From the NCBI RefSeq assembly GCF_017874425.1, contig NZ_JAGGLL010000012.1, forward strand, positions 1 to 64,000: 64,000 nucleotides of DNA. Direction: 5' to 3'. Origin of the DNA: Clostridium punense. GTDB taxonomy: Bacteria > Bacillota > Clostridia > Clostridiales > Clostridiaceae. The position numbers were made by a program, and so were the translations under genes. The notes under the pieces were generated by a model that saw nothing but the letters and a program-made list of their open reading frames with translations, did no database searches and was not told where the DNA came from. Shown piece after piece: positions 17,357 through 25,825 of the stretch; the stretch's first letter is position 1; the number at the start of each line of letters is the position of its first letter.

Positions 17357-18483
17357 TATTTTACTCCCCCTTTATATACTATTTTTTCTACCCCGTCTAT
17401 ACTAGGTAAATTGGACTTTAAAGAAACATCTATAAGCTTCAACCTATAGCCATTTCTCCTAATTTTAGTTATTACATTTATATCCTTTTCATTAAAATAT
17501 GGAGATATAATTACATAAGTACAATTAGGGTTAAAGTACTGAAGTCTGCTGGTTAAATACTCATTAAAATCACACTTTATGGCCAAATCCACCCTTGCAC
17601 ACATCTCCATAATACTACTAAAATTATTCATAGCTGGTTGTATTTCATTTGGAGCTTTAGTATCAAAGGTTACTAATTGTGCATTAGTCCATAGCCCCGT
17701 AGGGATACCTTCCTTTAAAGCTTTAGCTGCTAAAGAAGCTGCAATTCTAGCTCCTGAGTCAATGGCATCGTTTTGAATGTTTGTCCAATAAGGATCCCCA
17801 CACTGAATATTCAAAATAATAACTAATTCTCGTTCAGAAGTGTAGTCATAATCCTTGACCATGAGTTTATTCATTTTTAAACTGGACTTCCAATGGATAT
17901 CCTTCATTCTGTCTTCAACATTATATTCCCTAATACCTTTGATGAATAGTGGATCCTTGTGTACCCATCTTCTAACTGCATCTTCTCCCTGAAAGTTAGT
18001 AATATCAAATTCATACTTATTTATGCCATGAATTTTTGGATAAACTAAAATTTCTATATAGTCTTCTTTTTCCTTTGTACTGGCAGAGAACCCAAATATA
18101 TCTCCTAAGTTTATTCTCATATTTTTTATCAAATAAGCGCCCCTTTGAGCACCTACTAGAGTATATATTCTTTTTTTCCTCTCATGCCACTTAACGGAAT
18201 ACTTACTAACATGCCAAATATCATTGCCTTCCTTAAAGATAGTGGCTTCTGTGCCATATTTCAATCCTGAAGGAATTTTTTCTTCAATTGCTAAGAAGAA
18301 TAAGGGTAATCTCTTATTATTTTCTAGAACCATAGTCATTTCAAAGGTTTCACCTTCTACTATCCTATTATTTTCTATGGTCCTATATATTTTAAGATTA
18401 TCAAAGCCCTTTCTTCTAGTAAAATCAGCAAATATCACAAGTAAAGCAACCAGAAATATAAAGAATAAATATTTAAGTAACAT
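17356..18483 (-). CDS. DUF58 domain-containing protein
   Basis: A 375-residue protein: one N-terminal membrane span (about 3-20), a beta-rich region (RIVEGETFEMTMVLENNKRLPLFFLAI), then the DUF58 signature VRRWVHKDPLFIKGIREYNVEDRMKDIHWKSSLKMNKLMVKDYDYTSERELVIILN. The latter part has a von Willebrand A-like fold with an incomplete metal site. DUF58 proteins are typical partners of MoxR ATPases. moxR is 11 nt upstream and the DUF4129-like gene overlaps by one base downstream, making a tight three-gene operon. Confidence 0.88.
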   Translation of the reverse strand: MLLKYLFFIFLVALLVIFADFTRRKGFDNLKIYRTIENNRIVEGETFEMTMVLENNKRLPLFFLAIEEKIPSGLKYGTEATIFKEGNDIWHVSKYSVKWHERKKRIYTLVGAQRGAYLIKNMRINLGDIFGFSASTKEKEDYIEILVYPKIHGINKYEFDITNFQGEDAVRRWVHKDPLFIKGIREYNVEDRMKDIHWKSSLKMNKLMVKDYDYTSERELVIILNIQCGDPYWTNIQNDAIDSGARIAASLAAKALKEGIPTGLWTNAQLVTFDTKAPNEIQPAMNNFSSIMEMCARVDLAIKCDFNEYLTSRLQYFNPNCTYVIISPYFNEKDINVITKIRRNGYRLKLIDVSLKSNLPSIDGVEKIVYKGGVK

Positions 18484-18493
18484 GGTATCACCC

Positions 18494-19444
18494 CTATATT
18501 TTTTCTAAGGGTGTTTCAACAGTATTCAATATATCATTAATTACGCTTTGTGCTTTATTATTTCCAATATTTATTTCATTTTTAACTATAATTCTATGAC
18601 TCATAATTGGTACAGCAAGTTCTTTTACATCTTCTGGAATAACATAATCTCTTCCTTTAATAGCCGCTAAAGCCTGACACCCTTTCATTAGGTTTAAAGA
18701 TGCCCTAGGGCTGCATCCAAGCTCTATTTCTTTGTGAGTTCTTGTAGCCTTAACAATATCTAGAATATAATTCTTAATTTCTTCACTTACATGAACCTTA
18801 CTATAATTGTTTTGCACATACTGTATCTCTTCCATAGTCACTACTGATTGTAACGTTTCTAATGGATCCGAATCCATAAATCTATCTAGCATCTGCTTCT
18901 CTTCGTTATAGTCTGGATAACCCATGGAAAGCTTGATAAAAAATCTATCTAGTTGAGCTTCTGGCAATGGGAATGTTCCAAATTGCTCTACAGGGTTTTG
19001 TGTGGCTATAACAAAGAAAGGTTTTTTTAAAGGAATAGTGTTTCCTTCTACAGTAATTTGTCGTTCCTCCATACACTCTAAAAGTGCAGATTGTGTTCTT
19101 GGAGTTGCTCTATTTATCTCATCTGCTAATACTATTTGACTTAAAAGTGGTCCTTCCCTAAATTCAAATTCTTGACTACGTTGATTATAAAAATAAATTC
19201 CAGTTAAGTCTGATGGTAATAAATCCGGTGTAAACTGAATTCTTTTGAAACTACAATTCATAGTTTTAGCTAAACTCCTAGACAATTTTGTCTTACCAAG
19301 TCCTGGAACATCTTCTAACAATACATGTCCTGAAGTAATAAAGGCAACAACAATTTTGTCTATATTATCTGCCTTTCCTATTATTACCTTTCTAATATTC
19401 CCCCTAACTTTGTTTCTAAATTCTTGAAATTTAATAATCTCCAT
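18494..19444 (-). CDS. MoxR family AAA+ ATPase
   Basis: A 316-residue MoxR-type AAA+ ATPase, probably a chaperone acting with the DUF58 protein. Visible motifs are Walker A LLEDVPGLGKTKLS (about 41-54), Walker B QIVLADEINRATPRTQSALLECMEERQ, sensor 1 FFVIATQNPVEQFGTFPLPEAQLDRF, and sensor 2 GCSPRASLNLMKGCQALA. The start is supported by AGGAGG 8 nt before the ATG. It is first in the moxR-DUF58-DUF4129 operon, preceded by the ssb terminator. Confidence 0.93.
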   Translation of the reverse strand: MEIIKFQEFRNKVRGNIRKVIIGKADNIDKIVVAFITSGHVLLEDVPGLGKTKLSRSLAKTMNCSFKRIQFTPDLLPSDLTGIYFYNQRSQEFEFREGPLLSQIVLADEINRATPRTQSALLECMEERQITVEGNTIPLKKPFFVIATQNPVEQFGTFPLPEAQLDRFFIKLSMGYPDYNEEKQMLDRFMDSDPLETLQSVVTMEEIQYVQNNYSKVHVSEEIKNYILDIVKATRTHKEIELGCSPRASLNLMKGCQALAAIKGRDYVIPEDVKELAVPIMSHRIIVKNEINIGNNKAQSVINDILNTVETPLEKI

Positions 19445-19584
19445 AAATTAACCTCCTAACTATATGAATATATTATACCAACTTTATGGGGTAATTTTAT
19501 ATAGTTTTAAATAGTTTTCAAAATATTAAAAATTCTGCTTTAATAGAACCCAATTTCTTATAAAAATAAAATTGCCTAGACAAA

Positions 19585-19630
19585 AGAGAGGTAAATACAC
19601 ATTAATAACTAATGTGAGATTTACCTCTCT
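19585..19630 (-). terminator. Terminator between ssb and moxR
   Basis: A long hairpin with outer arms AGAGAGGTAAAT/ATTTACCTCTCT and an inner stem CACATTA/TAATGTG, followed on the minus strand by TTTTG. It ends transcripts coming from ssb. The rest of the 437-nt gap shows no gene. Confidence 0.8.
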
Positions 19631-19881
19631 TGCATATGTTTCTTTATGTCTTCTCTTAATCTATATAAACAACTCCAGTTATAAATAATTCAACTGCTTA
19701 AGCTGTTTATCTATGGAGAACTCTAATTACAATTCATCCTCCCTTGATTTACCCAAGGATTTTGAAATATGAATAAAATAAGGTATCATCTTCAAATCCA
19801 TACTCCTAAAATAATTTTCAAGTCTAATTATGTATGTAAAAGTTTAGGAACTATCAAATAAAAATTTATTGCTTATTTTAC

Positions 19882-20223
19882 TTATACTATCTTTTCGTTA
19901 ACCCTTTTGCTGCTCATAAATTGAAACTCATCTGCAATCACTTCAGAAATAAATTTCTTTTGTCCCTCTGCATTTTCATAAACCTTAGTTTGTAACCTTC
20001 CAGTAACGCTAATTATACTTCCTTTAACTAAGTATTCACTAACAATTTCTGCTTTCTTGCCCCAAAGCACTACGGGTATAAAATCTACTTGCTTTTCACC
20101 TGCTGGAGTTTTATAAGGTCTATCTACAGCTAACATAATTCTAGTTAATACCTTGTTATTATCCTCCAGAACTTTCATTTCTGGGTCTTTAGTCAATCTT
20201 CCAACTAAAACAATTCTATTCAT
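19882..20223 (-). CDS. ssb: Single-stranded DNA-binding protein, tail-less paralogue
   Basis: A 113-residue protein formed almost wholly of the SSB OB-fold: MNRIVLVGRLTKDPEMKVLEDN, then VDFIPVVLWGKKAEIVSEYLVKGSIISVTGRLQTKVYENAEGQKKFISEVIADEFQF. It ends at VNEKIV and lacks the flexible linker and acidic tip (consensus DDDIPF) that replication SSBs use to bind partner proteins. It is therefore likely a secondary SSB, with the main one encoded elsewhere with the ribosomal S6/S18 genes. TTGGAGG precedes the ATG. It is a single-gene unit with its own terminator. Confidence 0.92.
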   Translation of the reverse strand: MNRIVLVGRLTKDPEMKVLEDNNKVLTRIMLAVDRPYKTPAGEKQVDFIPVVLWGKKAEIVSEYLVKGSIISVTGRLQTKVYENAEGQKKFISEVIADEFQFMSSKRVNEKIV

Positions 20224-20420
20224 GGTTTACCTCCAAGATATATATTCTTCTTTTAAAGATTTTATCCATGATAGAAATTTATAATCATTCTAGGAAAAAA
20301 TTTAATATAAATAAGTGTTAACACTTTGTAAATGCTTATTTTCTTAGGTTCTATTGGTTAACTTAAACATGTTAAATTATATAAGGTCAAAACTATTTTT
20401 GTCTACTATATACAACTTAG

Positions 20421-22448
20421 TTAATTGTAAATGTCCGAAAACTCCAGTTCAATTCTTTGAACGTTTCCTGCATTACCAGTTTTTCTTTTCTCAGCAATAC
20501 TTTCCTTCTTTGATAATACATTAGGAAGTTCTACAATAAATTCACTCCCTCTATTCTCCTTGCTTCTAACATACACTTCCCCTCCATGAGCTTGTACAAT
20601 AGATTTAACTAAAGATAATCCTATTCCACTACCTTCATGGGACCTAGTAAATAGTGACTCATTTTGAACAAACCTCTCAAATATCTTCTTATGCATTTTT
20701 TTAGGAATACCTATGCCGTTATCCTTAACAGATATTTTCACCTTATCCCCTAGGTCTGATAGTTTAACATAGATTTTCCCATTTTCTTTTGAAAACTTTA
20801 CTGCATTAGAAAGAAGATTTAGCATCACTCTCTCCATATTTTCTCTATCAATGCCAATTATTTTTTCCTCTATGTCTGTGTCAAATACAATAGACATGCC
20901 CTTGTTTTCAATATATTCTACAGTAGATAGAGTAATATCTTCTATTACCTTTACTATGTCATAATTCCCAAAATCCATTTTTTGATATCCAACATCGATG
21001 CGAGTTATATCTATTAAATTATTTATAAGTCTCAGCAATCTATAGCAATTTTGCTTCATTATTTTAACATATTTCTTTTTATCTATATGCTCTGCTTCTT
21101 TTCCTTCATTAAATTCTAATACCTGAACAATGCTTAAAATTATATTTAACGGAGTTTTAAGTTCATGAGATACATTGGAAATAAATTCAGTTTTTAATTT
21201 ATCATATTTTAAAGCTTGATCTAGTTTGAATTTATCCTTTTCCGCTTTTTTTCTTTCAGTTATATCATGAATTACAAAAATAATTGACATCTTGTTGTCA
21301 AAGAATATTGGAACGGCTCCCATCTCCACTTGAATCTTTGTTCCATTTTTTCTCTTCAAAATTACTTCCTTGAATTCTGATTGCTGAATATTTTGATATA
21401 CTGTATTATACATTTCATAAGCATCTTTTAAGCTATCTTTATGTACAAACTCCATTATTTTCTTTTTGTTAAATTCATTTAAAGATTGAATTCCTAATAT
21501 TTTAAACAATGCATCATTAGCAAATGTAACCTTATCTTCATTGTAAATACCTACTCCAAAAGGCATGAATTGAAGTATTTTTGAGTAGCTAGCTTGGCTC
21601 CTTTGAAGACTTTGCTCTACCACTACTTTCTTAGTAATATTTTTACCAATAAAGACGGTGTATATTTCATCCCCCTCTTTAAAACACATAGCTGTGAGCT
21701 CTACATATATTTGTGATCCATCTTTTCTCGTAAGCTTTCTCTCTACAACAGGAAGCATAGTATCACTTACCATTAACTTTTTAGCATCACATATAACATT
21801 TTCCTTTGCATCTAAGTCAAACTTTACTAAATCAACAAACTCTTGACCAACTACATCTTCTTCATTAGTTTTCCCAAGAAGTTCAATTCCAGCCTTATTT
21901 GCAAATAGGATTATTCCCTTTTTTACTAAAACTACAGAATTAGGTGTATGAGTAATTATAGTTTTTAATGTACCTTCACCAAGCTCATTTAATCCTTTTA
22001 CATGAACATTGTCTTCTGCTGTTTCTAAGCCCTTGTATCCACTACTTGTTATATCAGCAAAGTAATCATTAACAAGCTTTTGCTCTTCATGTAATAAGTC
22101 ATCTAATTTAAGCAAAAGAAGCATAGCTTCAACACCATCAAAAACTACGCCTTTTCCTACTATTTCTACTTTTATATTTTCTTGAAAAGATGTACTTATC
22201 TTGGTTTTTATTCTATTTAATATTTTTCTTTGGTTTAAAAACTCATAATCAAATTTTATTTCTTCATCACCCATAAACTGTACAAAGTTATCTAGTGGTA
22301 AATCCTTTATCTCCATTAAAGTAGAGAGTCTTAAAAATCTTATAGCTCTTTCATTGGAGTATAAAATCTTATTATTTTCACCAATAATTATTACAGGGTC
22401 TGAAAGAATATCATAAAATTCAACATCTACATTAGTAATTGAAATCAT
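20421..22448 (-). CDS. Soluble multi-PAS sensor histidine kinase (orphan)
   Basis: A 675-residue kinase without membrane segments. Three PAS-type sensor domains can be made out (about residues 8-110, 165-280 and 290-405), the second and third ending in PAC-like stretches such as MFKIL...KKNGTKIQVEMGAVPIFF and FVIHDITERKKAEK. The phosphoacceptor is in FISNVSHELKTPLN (about 430), and the ATPase domain has NLLSNAVKFS, DNGIGIP and GSGIGLSLV boxes. No response regulator adjoins it. Orphan PAS kinases of this design phosphorylate Spo0A directly in clostridia, so a sporulation role is possible but inferred. A GGAGG-type site precedes the ATG. Confidence 0.93.
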   Translation of the reverse strand: MISITNVDVEFYDILSDPVIIIGENNKILYSNERAIRFLRLSTLMEIKDLPLDNFVQFMGDEEIKFDYEFLNQRKILNRIKTKISTSFQENIKVEIVGKGVVFDGVEAMLLLLKLDDLLHEEQKLVNDYFADITSSGYKGLETAEDNVHVKGLNELGEGTLKTIITHTPNSVVLVKKGIILFANKAGIELLGKTNEEDVVGQEFVDLVKFDLDAKENVICDAKKLMVSDTMLPVVERKLTRKDGSQIYVELTAMCFKEGDEIYTVFIGKNITKKVVVEQSLQRSQASYSKILQFMPFGVGIYNEDKVTFANDALFKILGIQSLNEFNKKKIMEFVHKDSLKDAYEMYNTVYQNIQQSEFKEVILKRKNGTKIQVEMGAVPIFFDNKMSIIFVIHDITERKKAEKDKFKLDQALKYDKLKTEFISNVSHELKTPLNIILSIVQVLEFNEGKEAEHIDKKKYVKIMKQNCYRLLRLINNLIDITRIDVGYQKMDFGNYDIVKVIEDITLSTVEYIENKGMSIVFDTDIEEKIIGIDRENMERVMLNLLSNAVKFSKENGKIYVKLSDLGDKVKISVKDNGIGIPKKMHKKIFERFVQNESLFTRSHEGSGIGLSLVKSIVQAHGGEVYVRSKENRGSEFIVELPNVLSKKESIAEKRKTGNAGNVQRIELEFSDIYN

Positions 22449-22773
22449 AGATATCCTCCTATATAATAGAAACTACTTTATTTATCACGAATAAATCATG
22501 CAGTTTATATTTTACACTAAAATATAAGGGTCTTTCACACATTTTTTCCGTTAAATTTCTTTTAAATTCTACATACTATGTCGATTATCTGTATTTTTTT
22601 AAATTTAATTATAGTTTTAAAATTATAATTACCACAGTATTACTTTTATTCTCTTTCTTTTAAACTACATTATTATTTTAGTAGGGCGTTGTATTAATAT
22701 ATCACATCCTTATAATGCCATTTTTGTAATGTTATTCAATCCTTCAATACCCTTAATTAATAAAGAGGTCATA

Positions 22774-22801
22774 TGTCGAAGTAGCTATTCCATTTGTCGT
22801 A
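22774..22801. promoter_or_regulatory. Paired Spo0A-box-like sites upstream of the kinase
   Basis: TGTCGAA (22774-22780) and TGTCGTA (22795-22801) lie 21 nt apart, two helical turns, about 330 nt upstream of the histidine kinase start. They match the 0A-box core perfectly and with one mismatch. The surrounding 727-nt gap shows no other gene. Confidence 0.35.
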
Positions 22802-23064
22802 AAAAACTTGCAATGCTAATTATTTATCCTACATTAATTCCTAGTTTTCTCGTGTCCTATTCATATGTACTATAGAATTTTTCACATTACAGTTATCCTA
22901 TTATTAGTTATAGCTCTTATAAGTTTAACTAAAGATTATCCCCGAGTATGAACTAGGCCCTATTTAAAAAGTAGTGACTACATATTTTTATCTATAATTT
23001 GAACCCTTCTAATTATAATTCACTGATACTATTTTCAGTGAAAAACCTTCAATTTCTTATATAA

Positions 23065-23117
23065 TAAAATAGAACAAAAATGAATATTGGTTTAATACCC
23101 ATCTTTGTCCTATTTTA
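23065..23117 (-). terminator. Terminator of the zinc-ribbon gene
   Basis: TAAAATAG.ACAAA and TTTGT.CTATTTTA pair across a central loop, about 60 nt beyond the stop codon of the small gene. The stem has a few mismatches and is A/T-flanked on both strands. Confidence 0.6.
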
Positions 23118-23175
23118 TAGATAATTAAATTTACTACACAATTATAAATAACCTTTTATAATTGACTAATTTATA

Positions 23176-23355
23176 TTACTTTTCTACGCATTGAATTTTC
23201 TTATTTCTGCATCTTTTACATACTTTTAATTTAGTCCCATCTCCTAAAGTTTTATCATACAAAACCTTAATTCTTTCAGTTTTACACACTGGACAAGTCC
23301 CTCTTCCTCTTGATTGTAAGTTCCATAATGCTTTACCTCTGTTTTGTTTTGACAT
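23176..23355 (-). CDS. Small basic zinc-ribbon protein, 59 residues
   Basis: Translation gives a 59-residue protein starting MSKQNRGKALWNLQSRGRG and continuing with CPVC (about 21-24) and CKRC (about 46-49), a classic treble or ribbon pair of zinc-binding cysteines. The rest is rich in Lys and Arg, suggesting contact with nucleic acid. A GGGGGA ribosome-site core lies 6-11 nt before the ATG. I recall near-identical hypothetical proteins in other clostridia but no function. It is the only gene between the histidine kinase and galU and carries its own terminator. Confidence 0.85.
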   Translation of the reverse strand: MSKQNRGKALWNLQSRGRGTCPVCKTERIKVLYDKTLGDGTKLKVCKRCRNKKIQCVEK

Positions 23356-23536
23356 AAAAAATCCCCCACTTTACATTTAATTAGTATAAAGCTTAAACTC
23401 ACCATGTCTTTATAAGTTTATTTAAGCTCCCAACTCGAAACCCATAAAAGAAAACTACTATGCTTCAATGTGCATCTTATAACTTTCTTTCACTGTCGTT
23501 TCCTTAAATATTATTATCAGTGAAGGATTTTTATGA

Positions 23537-24400
23537 CTATTTTACTAGATCTTTTAGGTAGTTTTTAAACTCTTCTTTTAGATCTTCTCTCTTTAATGCA
23601 TATTCAACTGTTGCTTGTAAGAAACCTAGCTTATCCCCAACATCATGTCTTCTACCTTCAAAAACATAAGCATACATTTCTTCTTTAGAAATTAAAGTTT
23701 TAAGCGCATCTGTAAGTTGAATTTCTCCACCTTTTCCAGGCTTAGTGTTCTCTAATATGTTAAATATCTCTGGTGTTATTATATATCTTCCTAAAATAGC
23801 TACATTAGATGGAGCTTCTTCCACCTTAGGTTTTTCCACCAAGTCTTCAACCTTATAAGTTCTATCTGAAACCTTTAATCCCTTAACTATTCCATACTTA
23901 TTAACATTTTCTCTATTAACCTCTTGAACTCCTAGAATAGTAGCATTTTTTTCTTCATAGGCTTCAATTAATTGCTTTAAACATGGTACTTCACTATCAA
24001 CTATATCATCACCTAACATAACTGCAAAAGGTTCATTGCCTACAAAAGCTTTAGCACAGCTAACAGCATGACCAAGCCCCTTTGGCTCCTTTTGTCTTAT
24101 GTAATGGATATTTGCCATATTTGTACTTTCATTTACTATATCTAACAAATCTTGTTTTCCGCCCTTTTCAAGGTTTAACTCTAATTCTATGGCCTTATCA
24201 AAATGATCTTCTATAGGTTTTTTATTTCTTCCAGTTATAATAAGAATTTCCTCTATTCCTGCTGCTACGGCTTCTTCAATTATGTATTGAATTGTTGGTT
24301 TATCTACTATTGGAAGCATTTCCTTAGGCATTGCTTTTGTAGCAGGTAAAAATCTAGTACCTAATCCTGCTGCAGGTATTATGGCTTTTTTTACTTTCAT
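23537..24400 (-). CDS. galU: UTP-glucose-1-phosphate uridylyltransferase
   Basis: GalU makes UDP-glucose, the donor for glycolipids and cell-surface polysaccharides. The 287-residue protein has the nucleotidyltransferase signature [31 protein letters not shown] at its N-terminus, followed by [30 protein letters not shown] and [21 protein letters not shown] precedes the ATG. It appears monocistronic; manA lies upstream but is separated by a repeat and a terminator. Confidence 0.95.
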   Translation of the reverse strand: MKVKKAIIPAAGLGTRFLPATKAMPKEMLPIVDKPTIQYIIEEAVAAGIEEILIITGRNKKPIEDHFDKAIELELNLEKGGKQDLLDIVNESTNMANIHYIRQKEPKGLGHAVSCAKAFVGNEPFAVMLGDDIVDSEVPCLKQLIEAYEEKNATILGVQEVNRENVNKYGIVKGLKVSDRTYKVEDLVEKPKVEEAPSNVAILGRYIITPEIFNILENTKPGKGGEIQLTDALKTLISKEEMYAYVFEGRRHDVGDKLGFLQATVEYALKREDLKEEFKNYLKDLVK

Positions 24401-24467
24401 TTACATCACCTCATAATATACTATGTAAAATATATAAGAAACTTATATTATTTTTATCATTTATCTT

Positions 24468-24567
24468 AAACATCTGAAAATAAATAATACTTCAAAGATA
24501 TGAAAGATATTTTTAGTTCTCAATCAAGCTTGCGTTCACAAGCAAGCTTGTGCCGACAAGAAAAACT
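24468..24567 (+). repeat. Partial family 1 element (left half)
   Basis: Contains the left end (CATCTGAAAATAAATAA), the AAAGATATGAAAGATATTTT segment, and the CACAAGC/GCTTGTG hairpin with GCCGACAAG. The right half is missing. It carries an extra CAAGCTTGCGTT copy not seen in the other elements. Confidence 0.8.
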
Positions 24568-24630
24568 GAATTAATTTACATCCATTTATACTAATAGAAC
24601 TATTTTACCATAAAACTGTAGGGAAAGTAA

Positions 24631-24655
24631 AAGATAGCGAAAACTTCGCTATCTT
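24631..24655 (-). terminator. Terminator of manA
   Basis: A perfect 11-bp stem AAGATAGCGAA/TTCGCTATCTT with a 3-nt loop, followed on the minus strand by TTTTACTTT. It lies 25 nt beyond the manA stop codon. Confidence 0.85.
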
Positions 24656-24679
24656 TAGGAGGATAGTTAGGATTATGAG

Positions 24680-25612
24680 TTATGGCACATAAACTTTAAT
24701 TAGTTTAAGCTGTCCCAGAACTTCTACTTTTCCAAGGGAGCATGGTATTAATATACTTTCACCTTTAATTATTGACTCTTCTCCATGAGAATATACAATT
24801 TTACCCTCACCTTCTATACAACTATATAAAAAGAATTTTTGATTTTTTGTATTATCCTGAAATTTTTCTTTAATAATATACTCTTCAAGTGCAAAATACT
24901 TACAGTATATATACTTCCTTACTTCATATTCACTAGTAGTGAATACCTGTCCTTGAATCTTATTACTACTTAAACTAAAATCTATTACTTTCATAGCCTT
25001 ATCCACATGAAGTTCTCGTCCTCTGTTATAGTCATATACTCTATAAGTAATGTCGCTACTTTGCTGAATTTCAAGGAGCACAACTCCTTTACCAATGGCA
25101 TGAATTAGTCCACTCTCTATATAAAATGCATCACCCCTTTTCACTGGAACAATATTCAAGCATTTCTCTAAGGCTCCAGTTTCTATGCCCTTCATAAATT
25201 CATCCTTACTGCATCCTTTTGTTCCTATTATTAGATTGGCACCTTCCTCAGCTTCCAATACATACCAAGCTTCTGTTTTACCCCTATCATTTTCTAGCTC
25301 TTTTGCAAAATAATCATTTGGATGAACTTGAACTGATAAATTATCACTAGCACTAATAAATTTTAATAACAAGGGAAACTCTTCCTCTATAAAACCTTCA
25401 CCTAAAATTTTATTCTTTTCTAAGGCAATTAAATGTTTTAAGGCAACTCCTTCATATTTACCATTTGAAATTATGCTGGCCCCATTCCCATGACAACTAA
25501 TTTCCCAGCTCTCTCCGATATCTCCCTGTGGTAAGTTATCCTTTATAGCTTCTAATCCTCTACCTCCCCAAATTTTCTCAAAATATATGGGTCTAAATTT
25601 TAATGGATACAC
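24680..25612 (-). CDS. manA: Mannose-6-phosphate isomerase, class I
   Basis: A zinc-dependent cupin enzyme interconverting fructose-6-phosphate and mannose-6-phosphate. The 310-residue protein matches the short Firmicute ManA form: RPIYFEKIWGGRGLEAI at the start, the metal-binding LSVQVHPNDYFA with its His, GKTEAWYVLEAEEGA with Glu, then SGLIHAIGKGVVLLEIQQSSDITYRVYDY carrying the second His and the active-site loop. The start is GTG at 25612, behind AGGTGATAAG. It is a single-gene unit with its own terminator. Confidence 0.94.
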   Translation of the reverse strand: MYPLKFRPIYFEKIWGGRGLEAIKDNLPQGDIGESWEISCHGNGASIISNGKYEGVALKHLIALEKNKILGEGFIEEEFPLLLKFISASDNLSVQVHPNDYFAKELENDRGKTEAWYVLEAEEGANLIIGTKGCSKDEFMKGIETGALEKCLNIVPVKRGDAFYIESGLIHAIGKGVVLLEIQQSSDITYRVYDYNRGRELHVDKAMKVIDFSLSSNKIQGQVFTTSEYEVRKYIYCKYFALEEYIIKEKFQDNTKNQKFFLYSCIEGEGKIVYSHGEESIIKGESILIPCSLGKVEVLGQLKLIKVYVP

Positions 25613-25686
25613 CTTATCACCTATTTAAATTGCTATGCTAAAGCTTTAAACTAAATAATAGGACATAAGTATTTAATTTAAAGGAA

Positions 25687-25713
25687 AAACTATGAAGAGG
25701 TTCTTCATAGTTT
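25687..25713 (-). terminator. Terminator after the YihY/BrkB gene
   Basis: AAACTATGAAGA/TTCTTCATAGTTT forms a near-perfect 12-bp hairpin with TTTTCC following on the minus strand. It lies about 110 nt past the stop codon, with a repeat fragment in between. Confidence 0.75.
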
Positions 25714-25780
25714 ATTTAGCCACTTACTATATAATATTGATAAGGTTTGCTTTCTGTTACTTTATGTTCTTTTAATTTTT

Positions 25781-25825
25781 AGGCATTCTCAAAAAATAAA
25801 TAAGCCAGTATGTTTGTCTATTCTA
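25781..25825 (-). repeat. Right-end fragment of a family 1 element
   Basis: On the minus strand this reads TAGACAAACATACTGGCTTA then TTTATTTTTTGAGAATGCCT, the right end of the family 1 element. Its inner boundary falls at the stop codon of the YihY/BrkB gene, so the TAG stop appears to lie within element-derived sequence. Confidence 0.75.
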
